From Bacilli bacterium (lineage in GTDB: Bacteria > Bacillota_I > Bacilli_A > RF39 > UBA660), in NCBI GenBank assembly GCA_017515795.1, contig JAFWEE010000007.1, forward strand, positions 1-47,166: a DNA stretch of 47,166 nt, read 5' to 3'. Below are positions 24,394 through 31,887 of the stretch, piece by piece (positions within the stretch are counted from its first letter, which is position 1; every line of letters begins with the position of its first letter). The notes under the pieces are model-generated. The model was not told where the DNA came from and searched no databases. It saw only the letters and a list, made by a program, of their open reading frames with translations. Made by a program: the position numbers and the translations under genes.

Positions 24394-24407
24394 ATTTATA
24401 GTATAAT
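24380..24407 (+). promoter_or_regulatory. promoter of murF (TTCAAA-16-TATAAT)
   Basis: TTCAAA (24380-24385) and TATAAT (24402-24407) are 16 bp apart. The minus-strand -35 box lies inside this spacer, so the two divergent promoters probably compete for polymerase. Confidence 0.62.
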
Positions 24408-24426
24408 TAATATGTGGTGATAAAAG

Positions 24427-25752
24427 ATGAAATTAACAATTAAAAAGATATTAGAAATAACAAATGGAAAACTTATATGTGGTAATGAAGAAGAAGTAGT
24501 AGAAAAGTATTCCAAAGACACAAGAACAATTAATCAAGGTGAATGTTATGTTGGTATAATGGGTGATAACTTTGATGGAAATAAATTCTATAAAGATGCA
24601 TTTAAATTAGGAGCTAAAGCATGTATTTTAGACCATTTTGGAGCAACTGATGAAGAAATGGGTAATATTGTATTAGTAGATGATAGTGTAAAAGCAGTAC
24701 AACAAATAGCTAGTTATTTAGTTGATAATGTAGATGCTAAAGTAGTAGCAGTTACAGGATCTGCTGGTAAAACAGGTACTAAAGATATGATTTATTCAGT
24801 ATTATCTAAGAAGTATAAAGTCCTTAAATCACCTGGTAATTTTAATAATGCAATAGGTATGCCATTTGCATTATTAAACTATATTAATGAAGATATAATA
24901 GTTTTAGAAATGGGTATGAATGGATTTGGTGAAATAGATACTTTATCTAAAATTGCTAAACCTGATGTAGCAGTTATTACAAATGTAGGAACTGCTCATA
25001 TAGGTAAGTTAGGATCTAGAGAAAATATATTAAAAGCTAAATTAGAAATCCTAAATGGTATGAGTAATGATGGAGTATTAGTTATTAATAATGATAATGA
25101 TATGCTTCAAACAGTAAATGGTATTAATCAAAGAATATTAAGATTTGGTATTAATACACCATCAGATTATAATGCATCTAATATAAATATGAAAAATGGT
25201 AAAACATTCTTTGAAATAAATAATAAAGAATATAATGTACCTGTATTAGGAAATGTATTTGCATATAATGCACTATGTGCATATTCTGTAGGTAAATTAT
25301 TTGATTTAACAGATGAAGAAATTTATGAAGGATTAGAAAATGTTATTTTAACAGGTAATAGAATGCAAATAATTGAAGAAAATAACTATACTATTATAAA
25401 TGATACTTATAATGCTAATAAAGAAGCTATGATTTCTTCTATAGATACTTTATCTTCATTTGAAAATAGAAAAGTAGCTATACTTGGAGATATGTTAGAA
25501 CTTGGTGAATTTGAAGAAGATATTCATAGAGAAGTAGGTAAATATCTTAATGGTAAAGTAGATATACTTATTACTATAGGAAACCTAAGTAAATATATAA
25601 ATGATGAATTTAATGGCACTAAATATCATTTTGATAATAAAGGGGATGCTATTAATGATTTAAAGGACATTATTAAAGAAAATGATGTTATATTAGTAAA
25701 AGCCTCTCAAGGAATGAAATTAATTGAAATAGTAGACTTTTTAAGAAACTAG
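24427..25752 (+). CDS. murF: MurF, UDP-MurNAc-tripeptide--D-Ala-D-Ala ligase
   Basis: MurF adds D-Ala-D-Ala to the UDP-MurNAc-tripeptide, the last cytoplasmic step of peptidoglycan precursor synthesis. The 441-residue Mur ligase has the ATP-binding VTGSAGKTGTKD (Lys115) and the MurF segment SPGNFNNAIGMP. It also has VLEMGMNGFGEI, ITNVGTAHIGKLGS and the C-terminal NDTYNANKEAM. Length is normal for the family. Its presence shows the organism makes a peptidoglycan wall. The gene is a single-gene unit between the divergent promoter region and a terminator that overlaps its stop. Confidence 0.95.
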   Translation: MKLTIKKILEITNGKLICGNEEEVVEKYSKDTRTINQGECYVGIMGDNFDGNKFYKDAFKLGAKACILDHFGATDEEMGNIVLVDDSVKAVQQIASYLVDNVDAKVVAVTGSAGKTGTKDMIYSVLSKKYKVLKSPGNFNNAIGMPFALLNYINEDIIVLEMGMNGFGEIDTLSKIAKPDVAVITNVGTAHIGKLGSRENILKAKLEILNGMSNDGVLVINNDNDMLQTVNGINQRILRFGINTPSDYNASNINMKNGKTFFEINNKEYNVPVLGNVFAYNALCAYSVGKLFDLTDEEIYEGLENVILTGNRMQIIEENNYTIINDTYNANKEAMISSIDTLSSFENRKVAILGDMLELGEFEEDIHREVGKYLNGKVDILITIGNLSKYINDEFNGTKYHFDNKGDAINDLKDIIKENDVILVKASQGMKLIEIVDFLRN

Positions 25753-25770
25753 AAATAGTTTCTTTTATTT
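25743..25770 (+). terminator. terminator after murF
   Basis: AAGAAACTA pairs with TAGTTTCTT around GAAA and is followed by TTATTT. It includes the murF stop codon. Confidence 0.8.
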
Positions 25771-25822
25771 GACCAAATATAATAAATATGATAATATAAT
25801 TCACTAGAAAAAGGGTGATTAC

Positions 25823-26482
25823 ATGAGTAATGAAAATATAGTATTTGAAGACGAAATCTTTTTAAAAATTAAACCTACTGACTATACAAAAGAAGTAGAA
25901 AAAGCAAAAAAGAATTATCCTCTTTTAAAAAATATTGTAGAAAAAGAAGGAAATCGTCTAAATAATCAAAGTCATGTAAATGTAAGTGAATTAGGTCAAT
26001 ATGTAGAACTTTATAATCTAATGAAACATTATGAAGAAGTATCTAAAATGTCTCCTATATCAACTGTAGAAATGGGATTCATATATGTATTATCTCTTGC
26101 TAATAGTAAATTAACTTTAAAATCTATTAGATTAGATCCATATATGCCTATTATTATGAGAGGTTTTACATCTATGGAAACTATGTTAAAAGAATATAGA
26201 AGTTTACCTGATATTATAGAAAAAGAACCATTTATAGGAAAAAAAGTAGTAGATAAACTACCTAATTCTTCATATGGATTATATGTATTATATGAATTAG
26301 AAAATGTTCTTTTATTAGCTATGGCTGATGAAGAAAAAGGAAGAACTATTGTTACTTCAGGTATAAAAGGGCCTGAATATAATAGACATTATATAGATGA
26401 TGGTGTACCTGGTATAGAAGAACCATCTAAAATATATAGTTTAATATATAAACAAAGATTTGATGGAGAAAAATTAATGTAA
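25823..26482 (+). CDS. hypothetical cytoplasmic protein
   Basis: I do not recognise this 219-residue protein. It has no signal peptide or membrane segment. The N-terminal 75 residues look helical and charged. The centre (FIYVLSLANSKLTLKSIRLD) and the C-terminal half (YVLYELENVLLLAMADEEKG) suggest an alpha/beta domain. No catalytic motif stands out, and the only notable text is GYPEYNRH-like (GPEYNRHYIDDG) near residue 185. GGGTGAT precedes the ATG, and a TATAAT lies at 25795-25800. The codon use matches the neighbours, so it looks like a resident gene rather than recent cargo. Confidence 0.7.
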   Translation: MSNENIVFEDEIFLKIKPTDYTKEVEKAKKNYPLLKNIVEKEGNRLNNQSHVNVSELGQYVELYNLMKHYEEVSKMSPISTVEMGFIYVLSLANSKLTLKSIRLDPYMPIIMRGFTSMETMLKEYRSLPDIIEKEPFIGKKVVDKLPNSSYGLYVLYELENVLLLAMADEEKGRTIVTSGIKGPEYNRHYIDDGVPGIEEPSKIYSLIYKQRFDGEKLM

Positions 26483-26511
26483 TTGAAATATTATTATATT
26501 TAAATTATAAT
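26483..26511 (+). promoter_or_regulatory. promoter of the second SpoU gene (TTGAAA-17-TATAAT)
   Basis: TTGAAA (26483-26488) and TATAAT (26506-26511) have ideal 17-bp spacing, 25 bp before the ATG. Confidence 0.68.
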
Positions 26512-26536
26512 AATATATAGAATAAAGGGTGATTAA

Positions 26537-27259
26537 ATGACTAAATATGATAAAGATAGTAATGTAAGTTATACTCTTGGTACTACATTAACTTTAGAAT
26601 TATTAAATAAAAAAGTTAGTTCATGTAATAGAGTATATATACATTCTAAACAACTACAAAATGATACTTTAAATAAGATATTAGATATATGTAAAAATAA
26701 TAATATAGAGGTTATTTATTCAGATAAAATTATTAATAAGTTATCTGATAAAGAAAACTGTTATATAGTTGGAGAATTTACAAAATTTGATTGTGATATT
26801 AATTATAATGAGAACTCTATTTGTTTAGTAAATCCCTCTAATGCAGGTAACTTAGGAACTATTATTAGAACATGTGCAGGTTTTAATATAAAGAACTTAA
26901 TTATTATAGAACCAGCAGTAGATATATTTAATCCTAAAGTAGTAAGAGCCTCTATGGGAGCTATATTTAATATAAATTTTAAATATTTTAAATCATTTGA
27001 GGACTATAAGAAATTAACAAATAATGCTTTTTATCCATTTATGTTAAAAGGAAGTACTAATTTACATGTAGTAGATAAAAAGAACCCATATACATTAATA
27101 TTTGGTAATGAAGCAACAGGATTAGATGATTCTTATTTAAATATAGGAACACCTGTTAGAATTAATCATACAAATAATATAGATAGTTTAAATTTAGATA
27201 ATGCTGTATCTATTGCAGTTTATGAATTTACAAAAGAGGAGGTAAATAAAAATGAATAA
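26537..27259 (+). CDS. SpoU/TrmH-family RNA methyltransferase (second copy)
   Basis: This is a second 240-residue SPOUT-class ribose methyltransferase, diverged from the one at 19251. The knot motifs are NPSNAGNLGTIIRTCAGF, LIFGNEATGLDDS and SLNLDNAVSIAVYEF. The N-terminal domain is reduced and reads as a short alpha/beta fold (RVYIHSKQLQ, NNIEVIYSDKI). The target RNA cannot be assigned. It starts after GGGTGAT and overlaps the next gene by 8 bp, so the two are translated together. Neither neighbour clarifies the substrate. Confidence 0.85.
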   Translation: MTKYDKDSNVSYTLGTTLTLELLNKKVSSCNRVYIHSKQLQNDTLNKILDICKNNNIEVIYSDKIINKLSDKENCYIVGEFTKFDCDINYNENSICLVNPSNAGNLGTIIRTCAGFNIKNLIIIEPAVDIFNPKVVRASMGAIFNINFKYFKSFEDYKKLTNNAFYPFMLKGSTNLHVVDKKNPYTLIFGNEATGLDDSYLNIGTPVRINHTNNIDSLNLDNAVSIAVYEFTKEEVNKNE

Positions 27260-27797
27260 TAATATATTAGATTTTTATTTTAGTGTAATTGATTTAAAAA
27301 CTATTAAAAGATCTGGATGGATAGAATTAGGTATTGATAATCCAGAATCTATTATGGATCATATTGGAGGAACAGTTCTTCTTGCAATGTCTATCAATGA
27401 AGAAAAAGGATTAAACTTAGATATGTCTAAAGTTTATGAAATGTTTGTTATTAAAGAATTAAAGAAAACAACAAAGTCTCCAGAAGAATTATTAAATAAA
27501 TTATCTAATAATAGTAGACTTTTAGAAGTATATAAAGAATATAAAGAACGTACTTCAAGAGAAGCTCTATTTGCATATATGGTTTGTAAATTAGAATCTG
27601 ATATACAAGCTAAGAAATATGAATTAGATGGATTATTATCTATAGAAGCTGCAAAAACAGATATTGAAGATTATCCAGAAGAGATTAAATCAAGATTAAC
27701 TAATATTTCTAAAGCATCTGATGGATGGTTAGAATACAATAGACAATATTATGATGACATGTTCTTAGAATTATCTAGTGATATTCAAGACAAATAA
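27252..27797 (+). CDS. HD-domain-like (YfbR-type) protein with degenerate metal site
   Basis: The 181-residue protein matches the all-helical HD fold of 5'-deoxynucleotidases and related enzymes. The start IKRSGWIELGIDNPESIMDHIGG corresponds, in two parts, to the R-GW and ES-x-H region that carries the first metal histidine. The central HD doublet, normally in a segment like ALIHDLGE, is replaced by FVIKELKK, so His and Asp become Lys and Glu. The later Asp (KLESDIQAKKYE) is kept. Either the enzyme has lost metal catalysis or it uses another arrangement. It overlaps the SpoU gene by 8 bp and ends at a bidirectional terminator. Confidence 0.7.
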   Translation: MNNNILDFYFSVIDLKTIKRSGWIELGIDNPESIMDHIGGTVLLAMSINEEKGLNLDMSKVYEMFVIKELKKTTKSPEELLNKLSNNSRLLEVYKEYKERTSREALFAYMVCKLESDIQAKKYELDGLLSIEAAKTDIEDYPEEIKSRLTNISKASDGWLEYNRQYYDDMFLELSSDIQDK

Positions 27798-27822
27798 AAA
27801 GACTCGTTAGAGTCTTTTTTAT
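27796..27822. terminator. bidirectional terminator, HD-like gene / minus-strand small gene
   Basis: AAAAAGACTC pairs with GAGTCTTTTTT around GTTA. The final bases are the stop codon of the minus-strand gene. Confidence 0.85.
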
Positions 27823-28064
27823 TTTATACAAGAAATAATAAACTTTTTATTAACTACAACTTTATCTATATCTTCTCTATACTTAGTCATATTAGATCCA
27901 AAAACAGATCTTTGAACATTCATAAGCATAGTAGATATAGTAGCATCTTTTAATTCAATTTCATTATCAGTTTCTAATACTAAGGTACCATTATATTCTA
28001 AAACAATATCACCTTTAGTAGCTACTAAAATAGTTACTTCTTCATTAATTAAATCTTTATACAT
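27819..28064 (-). CDS. small hypothetical protein, possibly Sm-like beta barrel
   Basis: An 81-residue protein of no named family. The strand pattern (EVTILVATKGDIVLEYNGTL, then EIELKDATI, and a late KVVVNKKFIISC) resembles an Sm/LSm-type small barrel, which would suggest nucleic-acid or protein binding. This is a fold guess only. The start is placed at the second of two nearby ATGs (28064), because AGGAG lies 8 bases before it and only 2 before the first (28070). It has a good minus-strand promoter and is divergent from the XRE regulator gene. Confidence 0.65.
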   Translation of the reverse strand: MYKDLINEEVTILVATKGDIVLEYNGTLVLETDNEIELKDATISTMLMNVQRSVFGSNMTKYREDIDKVVVNKKFIISCIK

Positions 28065-28085
28065 TGTCATATCTCCTTTACATAA

Positions 28086-28115
28086 ATTATAGCATAATAG
28101 TTAAAAAAAGGGCAA
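28086..28115 (-). promoter_or_regulatory. minus-strand extended -10 promoter (TTGCCC-18-TATAAT)
   Basis: On the minus strand, TTGCCC (28115-28110) is followed after 18 bp by TGCTATAAT (-10 box at 28091-28086). The divergent plus-strand -10 is only about 30 bp away. Confidence 0.62.
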
Positions 28116-28119
28116 AATA

Positions 28120-28128
28120 TGTTATAAT
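28120..28128 (+). promoter_or_regulatory. extended -10 promoter of the XRE regulator gene
   Basis: TGTTATAAT places a perfect -10 at 28123-28128. The roughly 90-base leader that follows contains a perfect palindrome GCACGTGC (28140-28147) just after the expected start, plus repeats AGTTG/CAACT (28149-28172) and GTGG/CCAC. These are candidate operator or RNA elements. Confidence 0.6.
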
Positions 28129-28227
28129 TTAAGTGAAATGCACGTGCTAGTTGCTAAATTTCAATGTCAACTTGGTGGAGCGCAACCACTAGAAAGAGTA
28201 AAATTATTCGTGAAAGAGGTGAGAAGT

Positions 28228-28872
28228 ATGACAATCGGAGAAAGATTGTATAACTTAAGAAAGGAAAAAAATATTTCGCAAGAAGAACTTGCAAATGCTC
28301 TTGATGTTTCAAGACAAACAGTATCAAAGTGGGAGACTGGTGAATCAATACCTGACTTCAATAAGATAAAACCAATCTGTGAATACTTTGGTATAACAAC
28401 TGATGAATTAATCACTGGAAGTCAAAATATAGTTGAACAAAAGAAAGAAGATAAAAGAAATAAGTTTGCTAGAAACTTAGCTATATCTGTGGGATTATAT
28501 ATCCTATCATTAGTAGCAATAATTTTATTTTCTGCATCATTTAATCAACCTATAGTAGGAGTTTGTTTATTCTTTACTATAATAGCTATTGCTACTGGAA
28601 TAATTATTTATTCAGGTATTGTATATGGTAAAGATAAATGCTGTGAAACAAAAACAAAAGAAGAAAAGAAAAAAGAAAACATATCTAAACAATTAACTGA
28701 CATAGTTGGTTTAATTGGAGTTATTGTTTATTTACTAGTTAGTTTTTTAACTGGTGCTTGGCATATAACTTGGATCATATTTATAGCAGTCGCTTTAGTA
28801 AATGCTATTGTTAAATTAATATGTGGTATGAAATCTACTGAAGAAGAAAAGGAAGAGGAAGACGATGAGTAA
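28228..28872 (+). CDS. XRE-family transcriptional regulator with membrane segments
   Basis: The 214-residue protein joins an N-terminal helix-turn-helix of the XRE type (MTIGERLYNLRKEKNISQEE, then DVSRQTVSKWETGES; residues 1-66) to a membrane part with about four hydrophobic segments between residues 85 and 200. It may be a membrane-tethered regulator of its own operon. The ATG at 28228 follows AAAGAGGTGAG. An in-frame ATG at 28138 would add 30 residues but lies almost at the transcription start without a ribosome-binding site. It overlaps the next gene by 8 bp; HTH plus DUF4097 pairs are common in this phylum. Confidence 0.88.
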   Translation: MTIGERLYNLRKEKNISQEELANALDVSRQTVSKWETGESIPDFNKIKPICEYFGITTDELITGSQNIVEQKKEDKRNKFARNLAISVGLYILSLVAIILFSASFNQPIVGVCLFFTIIAIATGIIIYSGIVYGKDKCCETKTKEEKKKENISKQLTDIVGLIGVIVYLLVSFLTGAWHITWIIFIAVALVNAIVKLICGMKSTEEEKEEEDDE

Positions 28873-29815
28873 GAAATTATCGATTATATTAATAGTTTTA
28901 TTAACTATATTATTAGCCTTTGTAGTAGGAATTATGATTTTCCTATTTAAGGGTGGAGAAGATAAATTAAATTTCAATTTTAAATCTTTTGCCATTGTAA
29001 CTAGTGGTAATAGTACTAAATTAGTTGATTCAAAAGAGGTAACTAATAATAAAAAATTAAATGTAGAATTCGATGTAGCTGATGTAGAAGTAGTTCCTAG
29101 TGATACAGATTCTATTAAAGTAGAATTATATTCAGATGATCCAGGAGAATATGAAATAACTGAATCAGAAACTGAAATTAAAGTTGTTTTAAAACAAAAA
29201 GAAAATGTTAAATTTTCATTTAGAAGAAAATTTAATAAAATTAAATTATATGTTCCATATAATTATGTAAGTACATTTACTATTAATGGTACAACAGGTG
29301 ATTTAGTTATGGATGAATATTCATCTGCAACTTTATATGCAACTATTAAAACTGGCGATATTAAAATTAAAGAAATTAATATGGCAGAAATTAAGGTTAC
29401 AACAGGAGATATTGAAGTTGAAGCTGCTTCATTATTAAATACAACATTTACAACAGGTGATGTTGAAGTTGGAACTGTTAGATTCTTAACTGCAAATGGT
29501 ACAACAGGAGATATAGATGCTAAAGAAGTTGATAGAGTTCAAATTAAAGTTACAACAGGAGATATTGATATTTATAAAGTAAATGAATATCTTAGTTTAG
29601 AAGCTACAACAGGAGACATTGATATAGATACAGCTGCTATAAAAGATAATTCTAAGATTAAAGCTACAACAGGAGACATAAAGATTAAACATGCTACTGG
29701 ATACTATGTTTCAGGTGAAGCAAAGATAGGTGATGTTAATATTAAAGGTGTAGATAGAAAAAGTGATATAGAATTAACTATTGAAGCAAAAGTAGGAGAT
29801 ATTAGAGTAAACTAA
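28865..29815 (+). CDS. DUF4097-type beta-helix membrane-anchored protein
   Basis: The 316-residue protein has an N-terminal membrane anchor (residues 4-30) and a DUF4097-type putative adhesin domain outside. The domain is a run of about ten turns marked by TTGDI-like motifs (TTGDLVMD, KTGDIKIK, TTGDIEVE, TTGDVEVG, TTGDIDAK and so on, down to VGDIRVN). These predict a right-handed beta-helix with roughly 17-20 residues per turn. Such proteins often accompany envelope-stress regulators. It is co-translated with the XRE regulator, so it is a likely target or partner. A terminator is built into its last codons. Confidence 0.85.
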   Translation: MSKKLSIILIVLLTILLAFVVGIMIFLFKGGEDKLNFNFKSFAIVTSGNSTKLVDSKEVTNNKKLNVEFDVADVEVVPSDTDSIKVELYSDDPGEYEITESETEIKVVLKQKENVKFSFRRKFNKIKLYVPYNYVSTFTINGTTGDLVMDEYSSATLYATIKTGDIKIKEINMAEIKVTTGDIEVEAASLLNTTFTTGDVEVGTVRFLTANGTTGDIDAKEVDRVQIKVTTGDIDIYKVNEYLSLEATTGDIDIDTAAIKDNSKIKATTGDIKIKHATGYYVSGEAKIGDVNIKGVDRKSDIELTIEAKVGDIRVN

Positions 29816-29827
29816 TATCTCTTTTTA
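29796..29827 (+). terminator. terminator overlapping the end of the DUF4097 gene
   Basis: GAGATATTAG pairs perfectly with CTAATATCTC around AGTAAA and is followed by five T. The stop codon lies in the 3' arm. Confidence 0.85.
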
Positions 29828-29856
29828 TTGTATGAAGTATTTTAATATGGTATTAT
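29828..29856 (+). promoter_or_regulatory. promoter of the zinc-ribbon membrane gene (TTGTAT-17-TATTAT)
   Basis: TTGTAT (29828-29833) and an extended TGGTATTAT (-10 box at 29851-29856) have 17-bp spacing. Confidence 0.6.
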
Positions 29857-29880
29857 TTAAGTATAAATAGGAGGTATAAT

Positions 29881-30195
29881 ATGGCAAAGTTTTGTGGAAA
29901 TTGTGGAAATAAAATGGACAGTGATGCTACTTTTTGTACTAATTGTGGTACATCTAATAGTGGTGTAGTTAAGTCAACTAGTTCATCTGATGGAAGTTAT
30001 GTTAATGGTTTTGCAATAGCTGGATTTATTTGCTCTTTCTTATTTGCTTTTGTTGGATTAATTCTTTCAATAGTAGGTCTAAGTAAAGCAAATGAAAATG
30101 ATGGTTCTGGAAAAGGACTTGCAATAGCAGGTATTGTAATAGCTGCAGTTAATATGTTCCTTGGTTTCATTTTAGCTATAGCAAGAGTATTGTAA
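29881..30195 (+). CDS. zinc-ribbon, DUF4190-like small membrane protein
   Basis: The 104-residue protein has an N-terminal zinc ribbon with two CxxC knuckles (FCGNCGNKM and FCTNCGTSN, residues 4-23). A Ser-rich linker and two membrane helices follow (about 43-66 and 77-100), with the Gly-rich GLSKANENDGSGKGLAIAGI turn of DUF4190-type proteins between them. The function of such proteins is not established. AGGAGG lies 7 bases before the ATG. It is a single-gene unit with its own promoter and terminator. Confidence 0.8.
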   Translation: MAKFCGNCGNKMDSDATFCTNCGTSNSGVVKSTSSSDGSYVNGFAIAGFICSFLFAFVGLILSIVGLSKANENDGSGKGLAIAGIVIAAVNMFLGFILAIARVL

Positions 30196-30198
30196 AAT

Positions 30199-30228
30199 AA
30201 AAGATTAAGATTATTCTTAATCTTTTTT
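30199..30228 (+). terminator. terminator after the zinc-ribbon gene
   Basis: AAAAGATTAAGA pairs with TCTTAATCTTTT around TTAT, with a T-run. Confidence 0.9.
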
Positions 30229-30255
30229 TATGTTATTATATTATTAGGTGATATT

Positions 30256-30687
30256 ATGTATAAATTAGTTAGATCTACTAATAATGATATAGAAAGATTA
30301 ATTGAATATAAAAAGGAAACTATATTAGATTATGCAGGTAATATAGATAAAGAAGAATATAATAAAATATATAATTATATTATTAATAATGTAAAAGAAA
30401 ATATAGATAATTATTATAATATTATTATTAATGATAATATTGCTGGATGTTTATTATTATCTAAAAAAGATGATGGTATGCTATTAGATGAAATCTTTTT
30501 AGAAGAACAATATAGAAATAAAGGAATTGGTACTGATATTTTAAAAAATACTGTAAATGAATATAATATAGTATATCTATGGGTATATAAAGAGAATAAA
30601 AGAGCTATATCTTTATATAAGAGATTAGGTTTTAATATAATTGATGAAACTGAAACAAGATACTATATGAAATATACAAGAGGTTAA
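30256..30687 (+). CDS. GNAT-family N-acetyltransferase
   Basis: The 143-residue GNAT protein would transfer acetyl from acetyl-CoA to an unknown amine. Motif A is clear (IFLEEQYRNKGIGTDILKN), and the following segment RAISLYKRLGFNIIDET is the usual C-terminal alpha-beta pair. The N-terminal 50 residues (DIERLIEYKKETILDYAGN) resemble those of GNATs often annotated as RimI-related, but nothing fixes the substrate. AGGTGAT precedes the ATG. The YdcF-like gene begins one base after its stop, so the two form an operon. Confidence 0.85.
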   Translation: MYKLVRSTNNDIERLIEYKKETILDYAGNIDKEEYNKIYNYIINNVKENIDNYYNIIINDNIAGCLLLSKKDDGMLLDEIFLEEQYRNKGIGTDILKNTVNEYNIVYLWVYKENKRAISLYKRLGFNIIDETETRYYMKYTRG

Positions 30688-30688
30688 T

Positions 30689-31309
30689 ATGAAATTATCA
30701 AATACAAATATATTTAAACTATTATTTTGTAAAGATATCAATTTTCTTAACAGATATGTATTTATGAAAGACCCCTCTAATATTGATTTAAATAGTCATT
30801 ATGATATAGCTATAGTATTTGGATGTGCTAATTATGATATTTTGTATAAAAGAGCAGATGCTGCTATTGAATTATACAAAAATAAAACTGTGGACAAATT
30901 ATTTTTAACTGGTGGTATAGGTATTCTAAGTAAAAATAGAAAAAATCCAGAAGCAATAGTTATGAAAGAATATCTTTTATCAAAGGGTGTAAAAGAAGAA
31001 GATATAGTTGTTGAATGTAGTTCAAAATATACTGAAAAGAATATTATTAATACATTAAAACTAATAGATTCTATTTATAATAGAAAATTAAATATTGTAG
31101 TAGTCACTTCATCTTTTCATATGAAAAGAACAAAAAATATTATAGAAAATAAATGTGATCATAATATATATACATATGCTGCAAATGATAATATTTGTGA
31201 TATAGATAAATGGATGAATAGTAAAGTATCTAAAAGATTAATAAAATTTGAAGCATTATCTTTATACTTAAATGTTAAAGATAAAACTATTAAAGATATA
31301 GAAATATAA
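30689..31309 (+). CDS. YdcF/SanA-like DUF218 protein
   Basis: The 206-residue protein has the DUF218 fold: DIAIVFGCANYD at the first strand, RADAAIELYK, LFLTGGIG, a Glu-rich VECSSKYTEKNIINT, and VVTSSFHMKRT. Family members in E. coli (YdcF, SanA, ElyC) are linked to envelope integrity, but the reaction is not known. Unlike those, this copy lacks a membrane anchor at its N-terminus (MKLSNTNIFKLLFCKDINF is only mildly hydrophobic). It is coupled to the acetyltransferase gene one base upstream. No terminator was seen before the next promoter. Confidence 0.85.
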   Translation: MKLSNTNIFKLLFCKDINFLNRYVFMKDPSNIDLNSHYDIAIVFGCANYDILYKRADAAIELYKNKTVDKLFLTGGIGILSKNRKNPEAIVMKEYLLSKGVKEEDIVVECSSKYTEKNIINTLKLIDSIYNRKLNIVVVTSSFHMKRTKNIIENKCDHNIYTYAANDNICDIDKWMNSKVSKRLIKFEALSLYLNVKDKTIKDIEI

Positions 31310-31317
31310 TAGTTATA

Positions 31318-31326
31318 TGTTATAAT
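31318..31326 (+). promoter_or_regulatory. extended -10 promoter (TGTTATAAT)
   Basis: The -10 box is at 31321-31326, 17 bases before the ATG at 31343, with AGGTGAT between. Confidence 0.6.
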
Positions 31327-31342
31327 GAAAAAGGTGATTTAA

Positions 31343-31822
31343 ATGAAAATAAAAACTATTATTATTGGAGTAATAATATTATTAGTAATATATGTAGTAG
31401 TAGTTATTCTTTCATCTTTTTTAAAAAAAGATGAAAAGATAAATAAACTAAATAGCTTAAGATTTACATATTCCACAGGATATCATATAAATGCTTATGT
31501 TATATATGAAATATCTTTAGTAGAAGGTAAATATATTGCAAGTATTAAACCAACTGATTTACCTGATGAAGATAAAAAAGAATATGAATTATCTAAAGAA
31601 GAAGTTAATACTGTTATTAAAAAATTAAATGAATATAAAATAATATCATGGAATGGATTTAGAAAGACAGATAAATATGTATTAGATGGCAATTCATTTA
31701 GTATGTATATTATATATGATGGAGATAAAACTATTAGTGCTAGTGGTTATATGATGTGGCCTAATAATTATAGAAATGTAAGAGATTATCTAGATGAAAA
31801 ACTAGGTGGTTTATATAAATAA
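31343..31822 (+). CDS. membrane-anchored hypothetical protein
   Basis: A 159-residue protein of no recognised family. Residues 4-28 form one membrane helix (IIIGVIILLVIYVVVVILSS). The rest is an exported alpha/beta domain with SLVEGKYIASIKPTDLPD and SWNGFRKTDKYVLDG. The pattern of a helix plus W-G-F and D-G segments resembles small extracellular domains of unknown function in Firmicutes. AGGTGAT lies six bases before the ATG. A strong terminator separates it from the dockerin protein gene. Confidence 0.65.
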   Translation: MKIKTIIIGVIILLVIYVVVVILSSFLKKDEKINKLNSLRFTYSTGYHINAYVIYEISLVEGKYIASIKPTDLPDEDKKEYELSKEEVNTVIKKLNEYKIISWNGFRKTDKYVLDGNSFSMYIIYDGDKTISASGYMMWPNNYRNVRDYLDEKLGGLYK

Positions 31823-31847
31823 AAAGACTTGTAAAAGTCTTTTTTTA
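31820..31847 (+). terminator. terminator before the 1994-residue surface protein gene
   Basis: AAAAAGACTT pairs with AAGTCTTTTT around GTAA, with seven T. Confidence 0.88.
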
Positions 31848-31859
31848 TTGCTAAAAAAA

Positions 31860-31868
31860 TGGTATAAT
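31860..31868 (+). promoter_or_regulatory. extended -10 promoter of the 1994-residue gene, shared with its paralogue
   Basis: TGGTATAAT (-10 box at 31863-31868). The 35 bases from 31859 to 31893, covering the -10 box, AGGTGAG and the first two codons, are identical to 44067-44101 ahead of the 888-residue paralogue. Confidence 0.7.
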
Positions 31869-31887
31869 TTATAATAGGTGAGAGTAT

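Noticed and set aside
28138-28227. 30-residue N-terminal extension of the XRE regulator
   Set aside because: It begins about 10 bases after the -10 box without a ribosome-binding site; the XRE domain starts at 28228 after AAAGAGGTGAG.
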